This document shows positions 55,173 through 63,723 of a stretch of 64,000 nucleotides of DNA, piece by piece (the first letter of the stretch is position 1; each line of letters begins with the position of its first letter). This DNA is from Acidobacteriota bacterium. GTDB taxonomy: Bacteria > Acidobacteriota > Terriglobia > Terriglobales > Acidobacteriaceae. Under the pieces are notes generated by a model. The model saw only the letters and a list, made by a program, of their open reading frames with translations. It searched no databases and had not been told where the DNA came from. Both the position numbers and the translations under genes were made by a program. Location of the stretch: contig JAJZBZ010000004.1 in NCBI GenBank assembly GCA_021846275.1, positions 1 through 64,000 of the forward strand. Reading direction: 5' to 3'.

Positions 55173-55955
55173 ATGGCATGGTATGCCTATTGTGTCAGTG
55201 AAAAGCAGTCTTTCCCGGAGTTAGCCCGCCATCGTAAACCAGTACCGCTTGAGTCCGTGACCGGCATCGGTGGCGGCCAGGTATTTCTGTATCCGGCCAG
55301 CGACCTGGCGATTGTGGTCAGCGAGTACGCCGGTTCCGAAGCGCTGAACCAGCGCGCGGGAGTGGACCATGCGCGGGTGATCTCGGAGTGCTTCCATAAA
55401 TCGACGGTGCTGCCGTTTCGGTTTGGCACGGTTTTTCAGGACGATGAAAGCCTGCGGAAGTCGATCCGGTCGAATCAGCGGCAGTTCCAGGGGAATCTGG
55501 AGCGGCTGCTGGGCAAGACGGAGATGCACCTGAAGGTGACGGTCGAGGATTGCTGCAAGGAGCTGGGCGTGGTGCCGAGCATCGAGACCGTGGGACGCGG
55601 CTACCTGAGCAATCTGCGGGAGACGGCGTCGCGACAGCGCGAGCGGCAGACGCGGGCGCGAGCGGTGGCGTTTCAGTTGCACCGGATGTTTGCACCGCTG
55701 GATGAGGAAGTGACCTGTCGCGTGCTGGAGAACGGGAAGATGCTGCTGGATATTGCGCATCTGATCGACCGGCGCTGCGTGGAACGCTACCAGAACAAAT
55801 ATGCCGCGACGGTGCAGATGATGAAGGAGTGCCAGTTGCAGCTCTCCGGTCCGTGGCCGCCGTATCATTTTGTGCATCGCCTGACGCGGGCGGCGCAAAC
55901 GACGGTGGCTCCAGCCGAGCGCGCGGTGGCAGCTTCTCAGCTTGCCGCTGTCTGA
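55173..55955 (+). CDS. Orphan gas vesicle protein GvpF/GvpL family
   Basis: 260 aa from ATG 55173; the track adds nine residues. 'WYAYCV', 'GQVFLYPASDLAIVVSEYAG', 'HARVISECFHKSTVLPFRFGTVFQDDESL' and 'GPWPPYHFV' are conserved features of GvpF/GvpL, accessory proteins of gas vesicle assembly. No gvpA, gvpN or other gvp gene is visible in the window. It may have a different role, or the rest of the cluster lies elsewhere. Confidence 0.82.
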   Translation: MAWYAYCVSEKQSFPELARHRKPVPLESVTGIGGGQVFLYPASDLAIVVSEYAGSEALNQRAGVDHARVISECFHKSTVLPFRFGTVFQDDESLRKSIRSNQRQFQGNLERLLGKTEMHLKVTVEDCCKELGVVPSIETVGRGYLSNLRETASRQRERQTRARAVAFQLHRMFAPLDEEVTCRVLENGKMLLDIAHLIDRRCVERYQNKYAATVQMMKECQLQLSGPWPPYHFVHRLTRAAQTTVAPAERAVAASQLAAV

Positions 55956-56586
55956 GCATTGCATTGCATGCAGCGGCTGCGCGCTTTCGCGCGCCACGGC
56001 CATCTGTGGCCGTTTCCGTTGGTCGCGGGTGGGCTGTGGGCGACGGCGATGGGAAAGCAAAAGCAGAAGCAGATTCCCTGCGGGAATGACAACAAAAAAG
56101 CAAAGGCAACTGCAACGGCAAAAAGCAGAAGCAGATTCCCTGCGGGAATGACAACAAAAAAGCAAAGGCAACTGCAACGGCAAAAAGCAGAAGCAGATTC
56201 CCTGCGGGAATGACAACAAAAAAGCAAAGGCAACGGAAACCGCGGAAGCTCCGCTCCTGTGCAAACTGCGTATGCGTTCTTGCTGACGACTGACGGCTGA
56301 CGGCTGACGACTCAGGAGCAGATTCCCTGCGGGAATGACAACAAAAAAGCAAAGGCAACGGAAACCGCGGAAGCTCCGGCTCCTGTGCAAACTGCGTATG
56401 CGTTCTTGCTGACGACTGACGGCTGACGGCTGACGACTCAGAAGCAGATTCCCTGCGGGAATGACAACAAAAAAGCAAAGGCAAGGACAACGCCTGGATG
56501 GTGACCGCCGACGTTGCCTGTTTGTGTCTGCACGCGACCAGCGGGAGCGGCAACTGCGCGAACGCGCGGCTGCTGCATGCAATGCC
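55956..56586. repeat. Expanded array of the intergenic modular repeat with nested tandem repeats and an inverted end
   Basis: The array starts at the gvpF/L stop with 'gcattgcattgcatgcagc', a GCGCGC-TTTC-GCGCGC stem and 'ttccgttggtcgcgg'. The core 'gcagattccctgcgggaatgacaac' then appears five times, at 56069, 56131, 56193, 56318 and 56444: two steps of 62 bp, then steps of 125 and 126 bp. The longer units add 'tgacgactgacggctgacgg' and neighbours. At 56534-56586 the head recurs in reverse orientation ('gcgaccagcgggagcggcaa ... gcatgcaatgcc'). No coding function is evident. Confidence 0.9.
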
Positions 56587-56591
56587 TGGGG

Positions 56592-57239
56592 TCAGGAGCG
56601 GGAGGTGGAACTGCGGCGGTGGCGGATGAGGACGCTGCCGGCGCGTGTGGCCTGTGCGGCGCGGTCGATTTTTTTCCAGAAGCCGAGGAAGTAATCGATG
56701 GCGGAGATGGTGGAGACGAGCGCGGCGAAGTAGATGGCGGCGATGGCGATGGAGGCGACGGGCATGATGAATGGCCCGAAGTGCCAGGAGTCCCAGCGGT
56801 GAGCGAGGATCGACGAGGTGACGGCGACGATCTGGATGACGGTTTTGAGTTTGCCGAGGTCGCTGGCCTGGATGGTGAATCCTTCGGAGGCGGCGATGGA
56901 GCGCAGGCCGGAGATGAGGAATTCGCGGCCGATGATGAGGACGGCGATCCAGACCTTGACGACGGCGGGATTGAAGGCGACGAGCGCGACGAAGGCGGAG
57001 GTGACGAGGATTTTGTCGGCGAGCGGGTCGAGGAGGATGCCCATGGTGGTGATCTGGCCGCGCTTGCGGGCGAGGTAGCCGTCGACGCCGTCGGTGACGG
57101 AGGCGAGGACGAATAGCAGAGACGCGGCGATCTCCTGCGCGCCCCAGCCGGTGTGCCAGGGGAAGTGCGAAGAGAGCATCCAGAGCAGAAGCGGGATCAT
57201 GAGGATGCGGCTCAGCGTGATGGAGTTGGGCAGATTCAC
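56592..57239 (-). CDS. pgsA: CDP-diacylglycerol-glycerol-3-phosphate 3-phosphatidyltransferase
   Basis: 215 aa with about five membrane helices. The family motif D-G-x2-A-R-x8-G-x3-D-x3-D is intact in 'DGVDGYLARKRGQITTMGILLDPLADK'. The start 'MNLPNSITLSRILMIPLLLWML' is typical of PgsA. It makes phosphatidylglycerol phosphate at the inner membrane. The C-terminal tail is basic and extends into the edge of the repeat array. Confidence 0.93.
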   Translation of the reverse strand: MNLPNSITLSRILMIPLLLWMLSSHFPWHTGWGAQEIAASLLFVLASVTDGVDGYLARKRGQITTMGILLDPLADKILVTSAFVALVAFNPAVVKVWIAVLIIGREFLISGLRSIAASEGFTIQASDLGKLKTVIQIVAVTSSILAHRWDSWHFGPFIMPVASIAIAAIYFAALVSTISAIDYFLGFWKKIDRAAQATRAGSVLIRHRRSSTSRS

Positions 57240-57487
57240 GGGCGATGGTCTCGGTTCGCGTTACGGTTCTGGGATTCGCGTTGCGGGCTGGCTTGCATCC
57301 GTGCGACGGGCGAGCGCGATGGCTGCGATGCGCGTGCGGGATAGTGGCATTATATGCGGGATCGGGGTGGCGTGGTGGGAATTGCTGCGGGGGCGACGGA
57401 CTGGTGAGTGCCGACTGGCTGCGGCTGCGCGGGTAGAATACCTGCCAGTGGTTGCTGTTGGCGCGGTTGAGTGCATGGAGGTGGGGT

Positions 57488-58189
57488 TTGAAGCGGATTC
57501 TGGTGGTGGATGACGAGGCGCAGATTACGCGGGTGCTGGGGACGGCGCTGCGCGCGGCGGGGTATGAGGTGTCGACGGCGGCCAATGGGCTGGAGGCGTG
57601 GACGGCGATTGAGGCGCGGATGCCGGATATGGTGATTACCGACCTGGCGATGCCGCAGATGAATGGGCTGGAGCTGACGCAGGCGGTGAGGCGCGTGGCG
57701 CGGACTCCGATTCTGGTGCTGAGCGTGAGGGACGCGGAGGCGACGAAGGTGAAGGCGCTGGACGCGGGCGCGGATGATTATCTGACGAAGCCGTTCGGGG
57801 TGTCGGAGCTGCTGGCGCGGGTGAGAGCGCATTTGCGGCGGAATGAGGCGGACGACGCGGAGCAGGAGCATCTGGTGGTGGGCGTGTTTGTGCTGGATGC
57901 GCCGCGGCATGAGATCACGCTCGGCGGTGAGGCGCTGAGCCTGACGCCGAAGGAGTATGACCTGATGGCACTGCTGCTGCGGAATGCGGATCGTGTGATG
58001 CGGCACAGGCAGTTGCTGCGCGCGCTGTGGGGTCCGCAGGGCGAGGATCAGCCGCAGCATCTGCGCGTTCTGGTGGGGCAGTTGCGGAAGAAGCTGGATC
58101 GCGGGGATGGGGTGGGGTATATTGCGAGCGAGCCGTGGGTGGGGTATCGGCTGCATGCGGAGGGTTTTGCGGCAGCGGGAGACGAGTGA
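57488..58189 (+). CDS. OmpR/KdpE-type response regulator
   Basis: 233 aa if TTG 57488 is the start: GGAGGTGGGG directly precedes it and 'MKRILVVDDEAQ' follows; the track start is 57452. The receiver domain has Asp52 in 'MVITDLAMP' and Lys101 in 'LTKPFG'. The winged helix (~130-225) has 'LSLTPKEYDLMALLLRNADRVMRHRQLLRALWG' and 'HLRVLVGQLRKKL', resembling KdpE. No histidine kinase or kdp genes are adjacent. The porin gene follows 88 nt later on the same strand and may be a target. Confidence 0.88.
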   Translation: MKRILVVDDEAQITRVLGTALRAAGYEVSTAANGLEAWTAIEARMPDMVITDLAMPQMNGLELTQAVRRVARTPILVLSVRDAEATKVKALDAGADDYLTKPFGVSELLARVRAHLRRNEADDAEQEHLVVGVFVLDAPRHEITLGGEALSLTPKEYDLMALLLRNADRVMRHRQLLRALWGPQGEDQPQHLRVLVGQLRKKLDRGDGVGYIASEPWVGYRLHAEGFAAAGDE

Positions 58190-58277
58190 GCGAAGCAGTT
58201 CCGCGCGCGTGGGCTTTATGGATTCTTTAGGGTTCGCATAGGGACTTTCTACGGCTGGGTGGCGTGGAATCGAGAGC

Positions 58278-59837
58278 ATGAAGACTCTCGTGCAGGTTCT
58301 CTCAATCGGTCTGGCGGTACAGATATTTCTCAGTGTGGGGATGGCTGCGGCGCAGGGCAGCGCGGATGGCTCGGCTGCGGTTGTGGCTGTTGCGAATGGG
58401 GCTGCGAATGGGGCCGCGAGCGCGGCTGTGATTGGCGCTGTGAATGCGGTTGCGACGGATAACGCTCCGCAGAAGTCGCAGGCAGCCGCGAAGAAGGCGC
58501 ATTGCTCGGCGACGACGGGCGATGTGTGGCAGCGGCTGGCGGAGGCGTATACGGCGGACTGGACGCCGGCCTGCGCGGAGAACGCACCGGCACCGAAGTG
58601 GCGCGGGTATCCGGCGCCGCTCGATTCGATTCCGTTTCCGAGTTCGTACTATTCGATTGGCGGGACGGCGGTAATTGGCGCGCCGGATACGCAGACGTAT
58701 CCGCTGATGACGGCGATCAACGGGGCGACGAGCCGGGTGAAGGTGTACGGGTGGCTGAATGGCGGGTTTGACGTGAGCACGTCGAACCGGGGCGACGGGG
58801 CGAATGCTCCGGCGGCGTATTACTTCAACCCGAATCGCGTGATTCCGGATCAGGAGGTGCTGTATATCGAGCGGCTGCCGGATACGGTGCAGACGGGGCA
58901 TTTTGACTGGGGATTCCGGCTGGCGCAGCTCTATGGGCAGGACTATCGGTTCACGACGTCGAAGGGGATTTTTTCGCAGCAGTTGCTGCTGGAGAATCGC
59001 GAGTATGGCTATGACCCGGTGATGTTTTATCTGGACCTGTACTTTCCGCATGTGGCCGAGGGGATGAATGTGCGGGTTGGGCGGTATATCTCGCTGCCGG
59101 ATATTGAGGCGCAGCTTGCGCCGAACAACTATACGTATTCGCACTCGATTCTCTACACGATTGATCCGTATACGCAGACGGGGATTGTGGGAAGCGTGAA
59201 GCTGAGCGACCACTGGCTGGTGCAGCTTGGGTTGTCGGGCGGCAACGACGTGGCTCCGTGGACGCCGGATGCGCAACTGACGGGGACGGCGTGCGCGCAG
59301 TATACGTGGGCGATGGGCGGCGATGTTTTGTATACGTGCGTGAACTCGCTGAACAAGGGCAATTATGCGTACAACAATGTGCAGAGTTTTTATGAGACGT
59401 TCTATCACCGGATCAATCGAAGCTGGCACACGGATACGGAGGCCTGGTACATGTATGAGCGGAATGTGCCGAATATCGCGGGGAATGTGGCGAATCCGAT
59501 CACGCCGGAGACGGGCGCGAATGGGGCGTTCTGCGCGGCGGGCGAGCTGCGGTGTTTTGCGCCGGAGTATGCGGTGGTGAATTATCTGGAAAAGGAAGTG
59601 AACCTGCACAGCTATATCTCGATCCGCAACGAGTATGTGGACGATATCAAGGGGCAGCGGACGGGGTATGCGACGAAGTACAGCGAGCACCTGATCGGAT
59701 ATGCGTGGTGGATTGGGTCGACGGTGCTGTTTCGACCGGAGCTGCGGCTGGAACACTCCTATGACCTGCCGGCGTATGACCTGGGAAAGAAGACGACGCA
59801 GTTTATTGTGGCCGGGGATGTGACGTATCACTTCTGA
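58278..59837 (+). CDS. BBP2-type outer membrane beta-barrel protein (porin-like)
   Basis: 519 aa. A signal peptide ('LSIGLAVQIFLSVGMAAAQ') is followed by an Ala-rich low-complexity stretch (~30-60, 'AVVAVANGAANGAASAAVIG') encoded by near-repeats. The rest is a predicted barrel rich in alternating aromatic/polar segments ('VKVYGWLNGGFDVSTS', 'GMNVRVGRYISLPDIEAQLAPNNYTYSHS') and ends in 'GDVTYHF' with a terminal Phe. This fits the PF07642-type porins common in Acidobacteria and Planctomycetes. Solute unknown. Confidence 0.82.
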   Translation: MKTLVQVLSIGLAVQIFLSVGMAAAQGSADGSAAVVAVANGAANGAASAAVIGAVNAVATDNAPQKSQAAAKKAHCSATTGDVWQRLAEAYTADWTPACAENAPAPKWRGYPAPLDSIPFPSSYYSIGGTAVIGAPDTQTYPLMTAINGATSRVKVYGWLNGGFDVSTSNRGDGANAPAAYYFNPNRVIPDQEVLYIERLPDTVQTGHFDWGFRLAQLYGQDYRFTTSKGIFSQQLLLENREYGYDPVMFYLDLYFPHVAEGMNVRVGRYISLPDIEAQLAPNNYTYSHSILYTIDPYTQTGIVGSVKLSDHWLVQLGLSGGNDVAPWTPDAQLTGTACAQYTWAMGGDVLYTCVNSLNKGNYAYNNVQSFYETFYHRINRSWHTDTEAWYMYERNVPNIAGNVANPITPETGANGAFCAAGELRCFAPEYAVVNYLEKEVNLHSYISIRNEYVDDIKGQRTGYATKYSEHLIGYAWWIGSTVLFRPELRLEHSYDLPAYDLGKKTTQFIVAGDVTYHF

Positions 59838-60172
59838 AGAAGCCGGGCGGCGATGGATCGGTCGCGGGTCATGCGTTCCAGGTGGTAACTGATGGACTCC
59901 TCGATGGTGACAAACATTTTGCCGCGCTTGAAGGTTTCCTCATAACGAGCCTTTCGCGCTTCGGCTACGATCTGGTCGAAGGTAAGCGGTTTGTCTGCCG
60001 CCAGCAGGATGTCGGCGAGGATGGAGCGCTGGTCCTTGGGCTGCGATTTGAGTTGGGCAGTTTTTGAGTAGACAAAGTACATGCTTCGCATGGCGCAATC
60101 AGCGTAAATCAGGGCAGGGGGATTCGAGCGGGTATTTTTGGCGGATTTTGGAGTGGTCTCCCGCATTGGCAA
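59828..60172 (-). CDS. Small conserved-looking protein of unknown function
   Basis: Up to 114 aa; the true start may be later, for example near 'MRSMYFVYSKTAQ'. The segment 'RSILADILLAADKPLTFDQIVAEARKARYEETFKRG' and the following helices look like a small helical, winged-helix-like domain. The product is basic and has no signal peptide or membrane segment. It overlaps the porin stop tail-to-tail by 10 bp. Family not recognised. Confidence 0.55.
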   Translation of the reverse strand: MPMRETTPKSAKNTRSNPPALIYADCAMRSMYFVYSKTAQLKSQPKDQRSILADILLAADKPLTFDQIVAEARKARYEETFKRGKMFVTIEESISYHLERMTRDRSIAARLLQK

Positions 60173-60618
60173 GGTTGGGGTGGTCCAGGAATGAACGGAG
60201 CGGATTTGTTGATTTTCGTGGAACTGTGATATAAAAAAGGGTTGACCGGAAGTCAGCTTAGGTATACAGTCAGATTGCCATCCAGAACGATGCGTTCGGC
60301 AGACTGGAAGCGGAACGCCTCCGACTCAAGCGTATTTTGCAAACTGTGAGCCGTGACTCGATGGAGTTTGGCGCGCGAAATCTGCGTGAAAGCTGTGTTA
60401 TCCCCGGTACGTGAAGATGTTTGCCGATGGCCAGGCGAGACAACGTGCGGAGCGGTTTTCCGCATCGCAAGTATGTTGTGAAAATTGTTGCGGAATGATC
60501 TGCATCGATTTTGCGTGAAGCGCGTCCAAAGGAAGTTGCCGCCAAAAGAGGGCAACGGGGGACGCAAACCTGACCGGGGAACCGGACAGATCATAACTTT
60601 CTCAAGGAGAGAATTTTT
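60173..60618. other. Intergenic region and leader of the omega-like gene
   Basis: No gene is recognised. A stem GTTGCC (60535-60540) / GGCAAC (60551-60556) lies ~60 bp before the omega-like start, and AAGGAGAG supplies its ribosome binding site. An A-rich block 'gatataaaaaaggg' near 60230 may be part of a promoter. Confidence 0.45.
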
Positions 60619-60843
60619 ATGCGCTCGGAACTGATTTTTGGAGCACTGACCCACGTCACGAACCGTTATCAGCTTTGCCAGCTTGCCAGCAAGGCAACGC
60701 GGAAGCTGCACAAGCCGAATACGCGGCTGCAGGACACGACCAATGAGGTTCTGGTACGTTTTCGTGGTTCGAATCCGGGGATGCCGCTGAAGCCGGTGTC
60801 CCATGCCGAGGCCGAGCTTGCGGAGCAGCGTCGCGCCGCCTGA
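60619..60843 (+). CDS. rpoZ: RNA polymerase omega subunit-like protein
   Basis: 74 aa. The N-terminal part 'GALTHVTNRYQLCQLASKATRKLH' resembles the omega/RPB6 motif 'NRY.L...A.KRAR', and 'TTNEVLVRF' sits where omega has its conserved C-terminal strand. Acidobacterial omega proteins are short and divergent. Strong ribosome binding site AAGGAGAG before ATG 60619. It lies directly upstream of rho, so the two transcription-machinery genes may be co-transcribed. Confidence 0.6.
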   Translation: MRSELIFGALTHVTNRYQLCQLASKATRKLHKPNTRLQDTTNEVLVRFRGSNPGMPLKPVSHAEAELAEQRRAA

Positions 60844-60950
60844 GCGCGCGCTGCACTTCCGTTTTCTGCTCCGTGGCCGCATCAAAGATGAACGCGGCGA
60901 TTTCCAGAGGCTTCCCTGGGCTAAGTCTGTTAGCCTGAGGTCAGAAAACC

Positions 60951-61070
60951 AGAAACCACATCACTCCCATCCATCCTCCATCCCAATCCCCTCCGTACAA
61001 GTCTGAATCTGCAACAAACTCCTTCCTGATTTCCACACCATTTCAAAATCCCACCTCATCACAGGACTCC
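60951..61070 (+). promoter_or_regulatory. C-rich, G-poor leader of rho, candidate rut site
   Basis: By direct count these 120 bases contain about 50 C and 8 G, whereas surrounding coding strands are G-rich. Rho loads on unstructured C>G RNA, and rho genes in other bacteria are known to be autoregulated by termination in their leaders. The position directly before the rho ATG (61071) makes autogenous control likely, by inference. Confidence 0.6.
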
Positions 61071-62321
61071 ATGACAATTGCTGAACTGAAAGAGAAGAAC
61101 ATCACCGAGCTGAGCCGCATTGCGCGCTCGCTGGATATACCCGGAGCGAGCGGGCTTCGGAAACAAGACCTGATCTTCAAAATCCTGCAGGCGCAGAGCG
61201 AAAAAGAGGGCCACATCTTTGCCGACGGCGTGCTGGAGATTCTGCCGGACGGGTATGGATTTTTGCGCTCACCGGATTACAACTATCTGCCGGGTCCGGA
61301 TGATATTTACGTTTCGCCGTCGCAGATTCGCAAGTTCGATCTGAAGACGGGCGACTCGATCAGCGGCAACGTGAGGCCGCCGCACGAGGGCGAGAAGTAT
61401 TTTGCACTGGTGAAGATTGAGGCGATCAACTTTGAGTCTCCGGAAGAGACGCGGAACAAGATTCTGTTTGACAACCTGACGCCGCTGTATCCGCAGGAGC
61501 GGATCAAGATGGAGACGACGCGCGAGGCGACGAGCGGTCGCGTGATGGACCTGCTGACGCCGATTGGCAAGGGACAGCGCGGGCTGATCGTGGCACCGCC
61601 GCGGACGGGCAAGACGATGCTGCTGCAGGCGATTGCCAACTCGATTACGACGAATCATCCGGAGGTGACGCTGATTGTGCTGCTGATCGATGAGCGCCCG
61701 GAAGAGGTGACGGATATGCAGCGGTCAGTGAAGGGCGAGGTGATCAGCTCGACCTTTGACGAGCCGGCGGCACGGCATGTGCAGGTGGCCGAAATGGTGA
61801 TTGAAAAGGCCAAGCGGCTGGTGGAGCACAAGCGCGACGTGGTGATCCTGCTGGATTCGATTACGCGACTGGCGCGGGCGTACAACACGATTGTTCCGCC
61901 GTCGGGGAAGGTGCTGTCGGGCGGCGTGGACTCGAATGCGCTGCAGCGGCCGAAGCGGTTCTTTGGCGCGGCGCGCAACATTGAAGAAGGCGGCTCGCTG
62001 ACGATCATTGCGACGGCGCTGGTGGATACCGGATCGCGCATGGACGAGGTGATCTTCGAGGAGTTCAAGGGCACGGGCAATATGGAAGTGATTCTGGATC
62101 GGAAGCTGGTGGACAAGCGCGTCTTTCCGGCGATCGATATTCAGCGCTCGGGCACGCGCAAGGAAGAGCTGCTGATTCCGAAGGAGGATTTGCAGCGGAT
62201 ATGGGTGCTGCGCAAGGTGCTGAATCCGCTGTCGCCGGTGGAGGCGATGGAACTGCTGGTGAGTCGGCTGGAAAAAGTGCGCAACAATGCGGAGTTCCTG
62301 CAGAATATGAATCACCTGTAA
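61071..62321 (+). CDS. rho: Transcription termination factor Rho
   Basis: 416 aa. The N-terminal helix bundle '[39 protein letters not shown]' is followed by the cold-shock-like RNA-binding domain '[31 protein letters not shown]'. The ATPase core has '[19 protein letters not shown]' (Walker A), '[13 protein letters not shown]', '[16 protein letters not shown]' (Walker B) and the Q/R-loop region '[20 protein letters not shown]'. Length is standard, without the large insertions of some phyla. It terminates untranslated transcripts. Confidence 0.97.
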   Translation: MTIAELKEKNITELSRIARSLDIPGASGLRKQDLIFKILQAQSEKEGHIFADGVLEILPDGYGFLRSPDYNYLPGPDDIYVSPSQIRKFDLKTGDSISGNVRPPHEGEKYFALVKIEAINFESPEETRNKILFDNLTPLYPQERIKMETTREATSGRVMDLLTPIGKGQRGLIVAPPRTGKTMLLQAIANSITTNHPEVTLIVLLIDERPEEVTDMQRSVKGEVISSTFDEPAARHVQVAEMVIEKAKRLVEHKRDVVILLDSITRLARAYNTIVPPSGKVLSGGVDSNALQRPKRFFGAARNIEEGGSLTIIATALVDTGSRMDEVIFEEFKGTGNMEVILDRKLVDKRVFPAIDIQRSGTRKEELLIPKEDLQRIWVLRKVLNPLSPVEAMELLVSRLEKVRNNAEFLQNMNHL

Positions 62322-62391
62322 GGACGCGGGTGGCAGCCTGTTGGCGCGAGGCCGATGGGCTGCTACACTGGAAGTGTTCTTCCCTGATTGT

Positions 62392-62467
62392 GGGGCTGTA
62401 GCTCAGCTGGGAGAGCGCCTCGTTCGCAACGAGGAGGCCAGCGGTTCGATCCCGCTCAGCTCCACCA
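62392..62467 (+). tRNA. tRNA-Ala (anticodon CGC)
   Basis: A cloverleaf can be drawn: acceptor GGGGCTG / CAGCTCC with the G3-U70 pair that marks alanine tRNAs, the D-arm 'GCTCAGCTGGGAGAGC', anticodon stem CCTCG / CGAGG around loop TTCGCAA, and the T-arm 'CAGCGGTTCGATCCCGCT'. The CCA end is encoded. It lies 70 nt downstream of rho. Confidence 0.95.
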
Positions 62468-62857
62468 AAATAGCGATTGCATGATTGGCTGGATTTCGGC
62501 CCCAGAGATTGGCTCTTCATGCGGAACACGCCTGCCATGCCGAACTAAAGACGCATTGAGAAAAGCGGCATCGGAACACATGATGGAGATCAAAAGAACC
62601 CGGAGAGAATCAAATCCTTCTTCAAAGACCCAATCATCGCCCATGCCGGATGACGGTAGGGCCGGATCAATAGTGCGCCATCTGCCAATGAATATCCAAA
62701 TGCAGATTCGCTTTACGTTCACACACGTGCAGGCCGAATGAGGCAATTCACTTGTCCAGGGCTGCGTTCTTCGGATATGATCGCCGTTATCGGAACGTGT
62801 TGATGTTCGCTGACAAGTTACATCCGTAACGATCGGACTCCTATTCCTACGGGGGCT
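62468..62857. other. Intergenic region after tRNA-Ala, no gene seen
   Basis: About 390 bp. The ORF 62388-62741 begins inside the tRNA and shows no known protein. No integrase or direct repeat of the tRNA 3' end was recognised. Composition looks less GC-rich than the genes to the left, like the next gene. Confidence 0.45.
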
Positions 62858-63604
62858 ATGCCTATGTTTTCGCACTTGAAGAGGACCGCAAAGAGGGCGT
62901 TGAGAGGCGCGGTACGGGTAGCTGTTGAATCCATGCACAGCCAAATGCGATTTCCAACGTATCCCGCTTCCGTACGCGATAATCTTAGAGATATTGAGGA
63001 TAATACGCGTTATGCGACCCTGGCCCTTGCACTTGCTCGTCTGGAATTAGACGGGATGGGCGGAGCCATCGCGGAACTCGGTGTATATAAGGGATTTACG
63101 GCAAAGTTCATTCATCAGCAGTTGCCTGATAGAACCTTGTATCTCTTCGACACATTCAAAGGGTTTCCACGAGAGGCTTTGGAGGGGGTTCACGATCAGC
63201 GATTTCAGGATACTTCGATTCAGGAGGTGAAACGTTGCATCGGCGATCTGAGAAACATCGAGTTCCGTGTCGGATACTTTCCTGATTCAGCGAAGGGACT
63301 AGAGGACGAGAAGTTCGCGCTGGTAATGCTCGATTTTGATCTCTACCGATCAGCAATGGACGCCTTAGATTTTTTCTATCCCCGCTTGAATCCTGGGGGG
63401 TACTTTTTTTTGCATGACTTTAACAACCCCGAATCAAATTTCGCGATATCACGCGCTGCAAATGAATTCCTTCGGGACAAGCCAGAGTTCTTATTGGAAA
63501 TTCCTGATGAGTGGGGAACTGCGGTCTTTCGAAAAACGAAAATTGGGTTTGATGAAAATGCTGGCTTGGAGCTAACCGGGAACTCAATGCGCGCAAGTAT
63601 CTGA
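62858..63604 (+). CDS. TylF/macrocin-type SAM-dependent O-methyltransferase
   Basis: 248 aa. 'IAELGVYKGFTAKFIHQQLPDRTLYLFDTFKGFP' is the SAM-binding region of the TylF family. 'FALVMLDFDLYRSAMDALDFFYPRLNPGGYFFLHDFNNPE' carries the Asp cluster that binds the metal. These enzymes methylate sugars in antibiotics, glycolipids or polysaccharides. By eye its codon use is less GC-rich than that of the flanking genes, and it follows a tRNA, which hints at horizontal transfer. Start ATG 62858 or 62864. Confidence 0.82.
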   Translation: MPMFSHLKRTAKRALRGAVRVAVESMHSQMRFPTYPASVRDNLRDIEDNTRYATLALALARLELDGMGGAIAELGVYKGFTAKFIHQQLPDRTLYLFDTFKGFPREALEGVHDQRFQDTSIQEVKRCIGDLRNIEFRVGYFPDSAKGLEDEKFALVMLDFDLYRSAMDALDFFYPRLNPGGYFFLHDFNNPESNFAISRAANEFLRDKPEFLLEIPDEWGTAVFRKTKIGFDENAGLELTGNSMRASI

Positions 63605-63723
63605 TAGAAGATAGAACGGTTATGCGGATTCTTTGCCCGCGCAACAATCGTGAGGTGCAGGTTATCGCAAGGGAACGCTGCGTGAAAATACAGTCTTCTG
63701 GGTATGGCTGCGGTGGGACTGCT

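Noticed and set aside
55956-56590. ORFs reading 'FFVVIPAGNLLL' and 'CHSRRESA' repeats
   Set aside because: They are translations of the tandem DNA repeat in several frames; no signal of coding selection.
62388-62741. 117-aa ORF starting at tRNA-Ala
   Set aside because: Begins inside the tRNA gene and has no similarity that I recognise.
62468-62857. Integrative element inserted at tRNA-Ala
   Set aside because: No integrase, no attachment-site repeat visible within the window; kept only as an inference in the findings.
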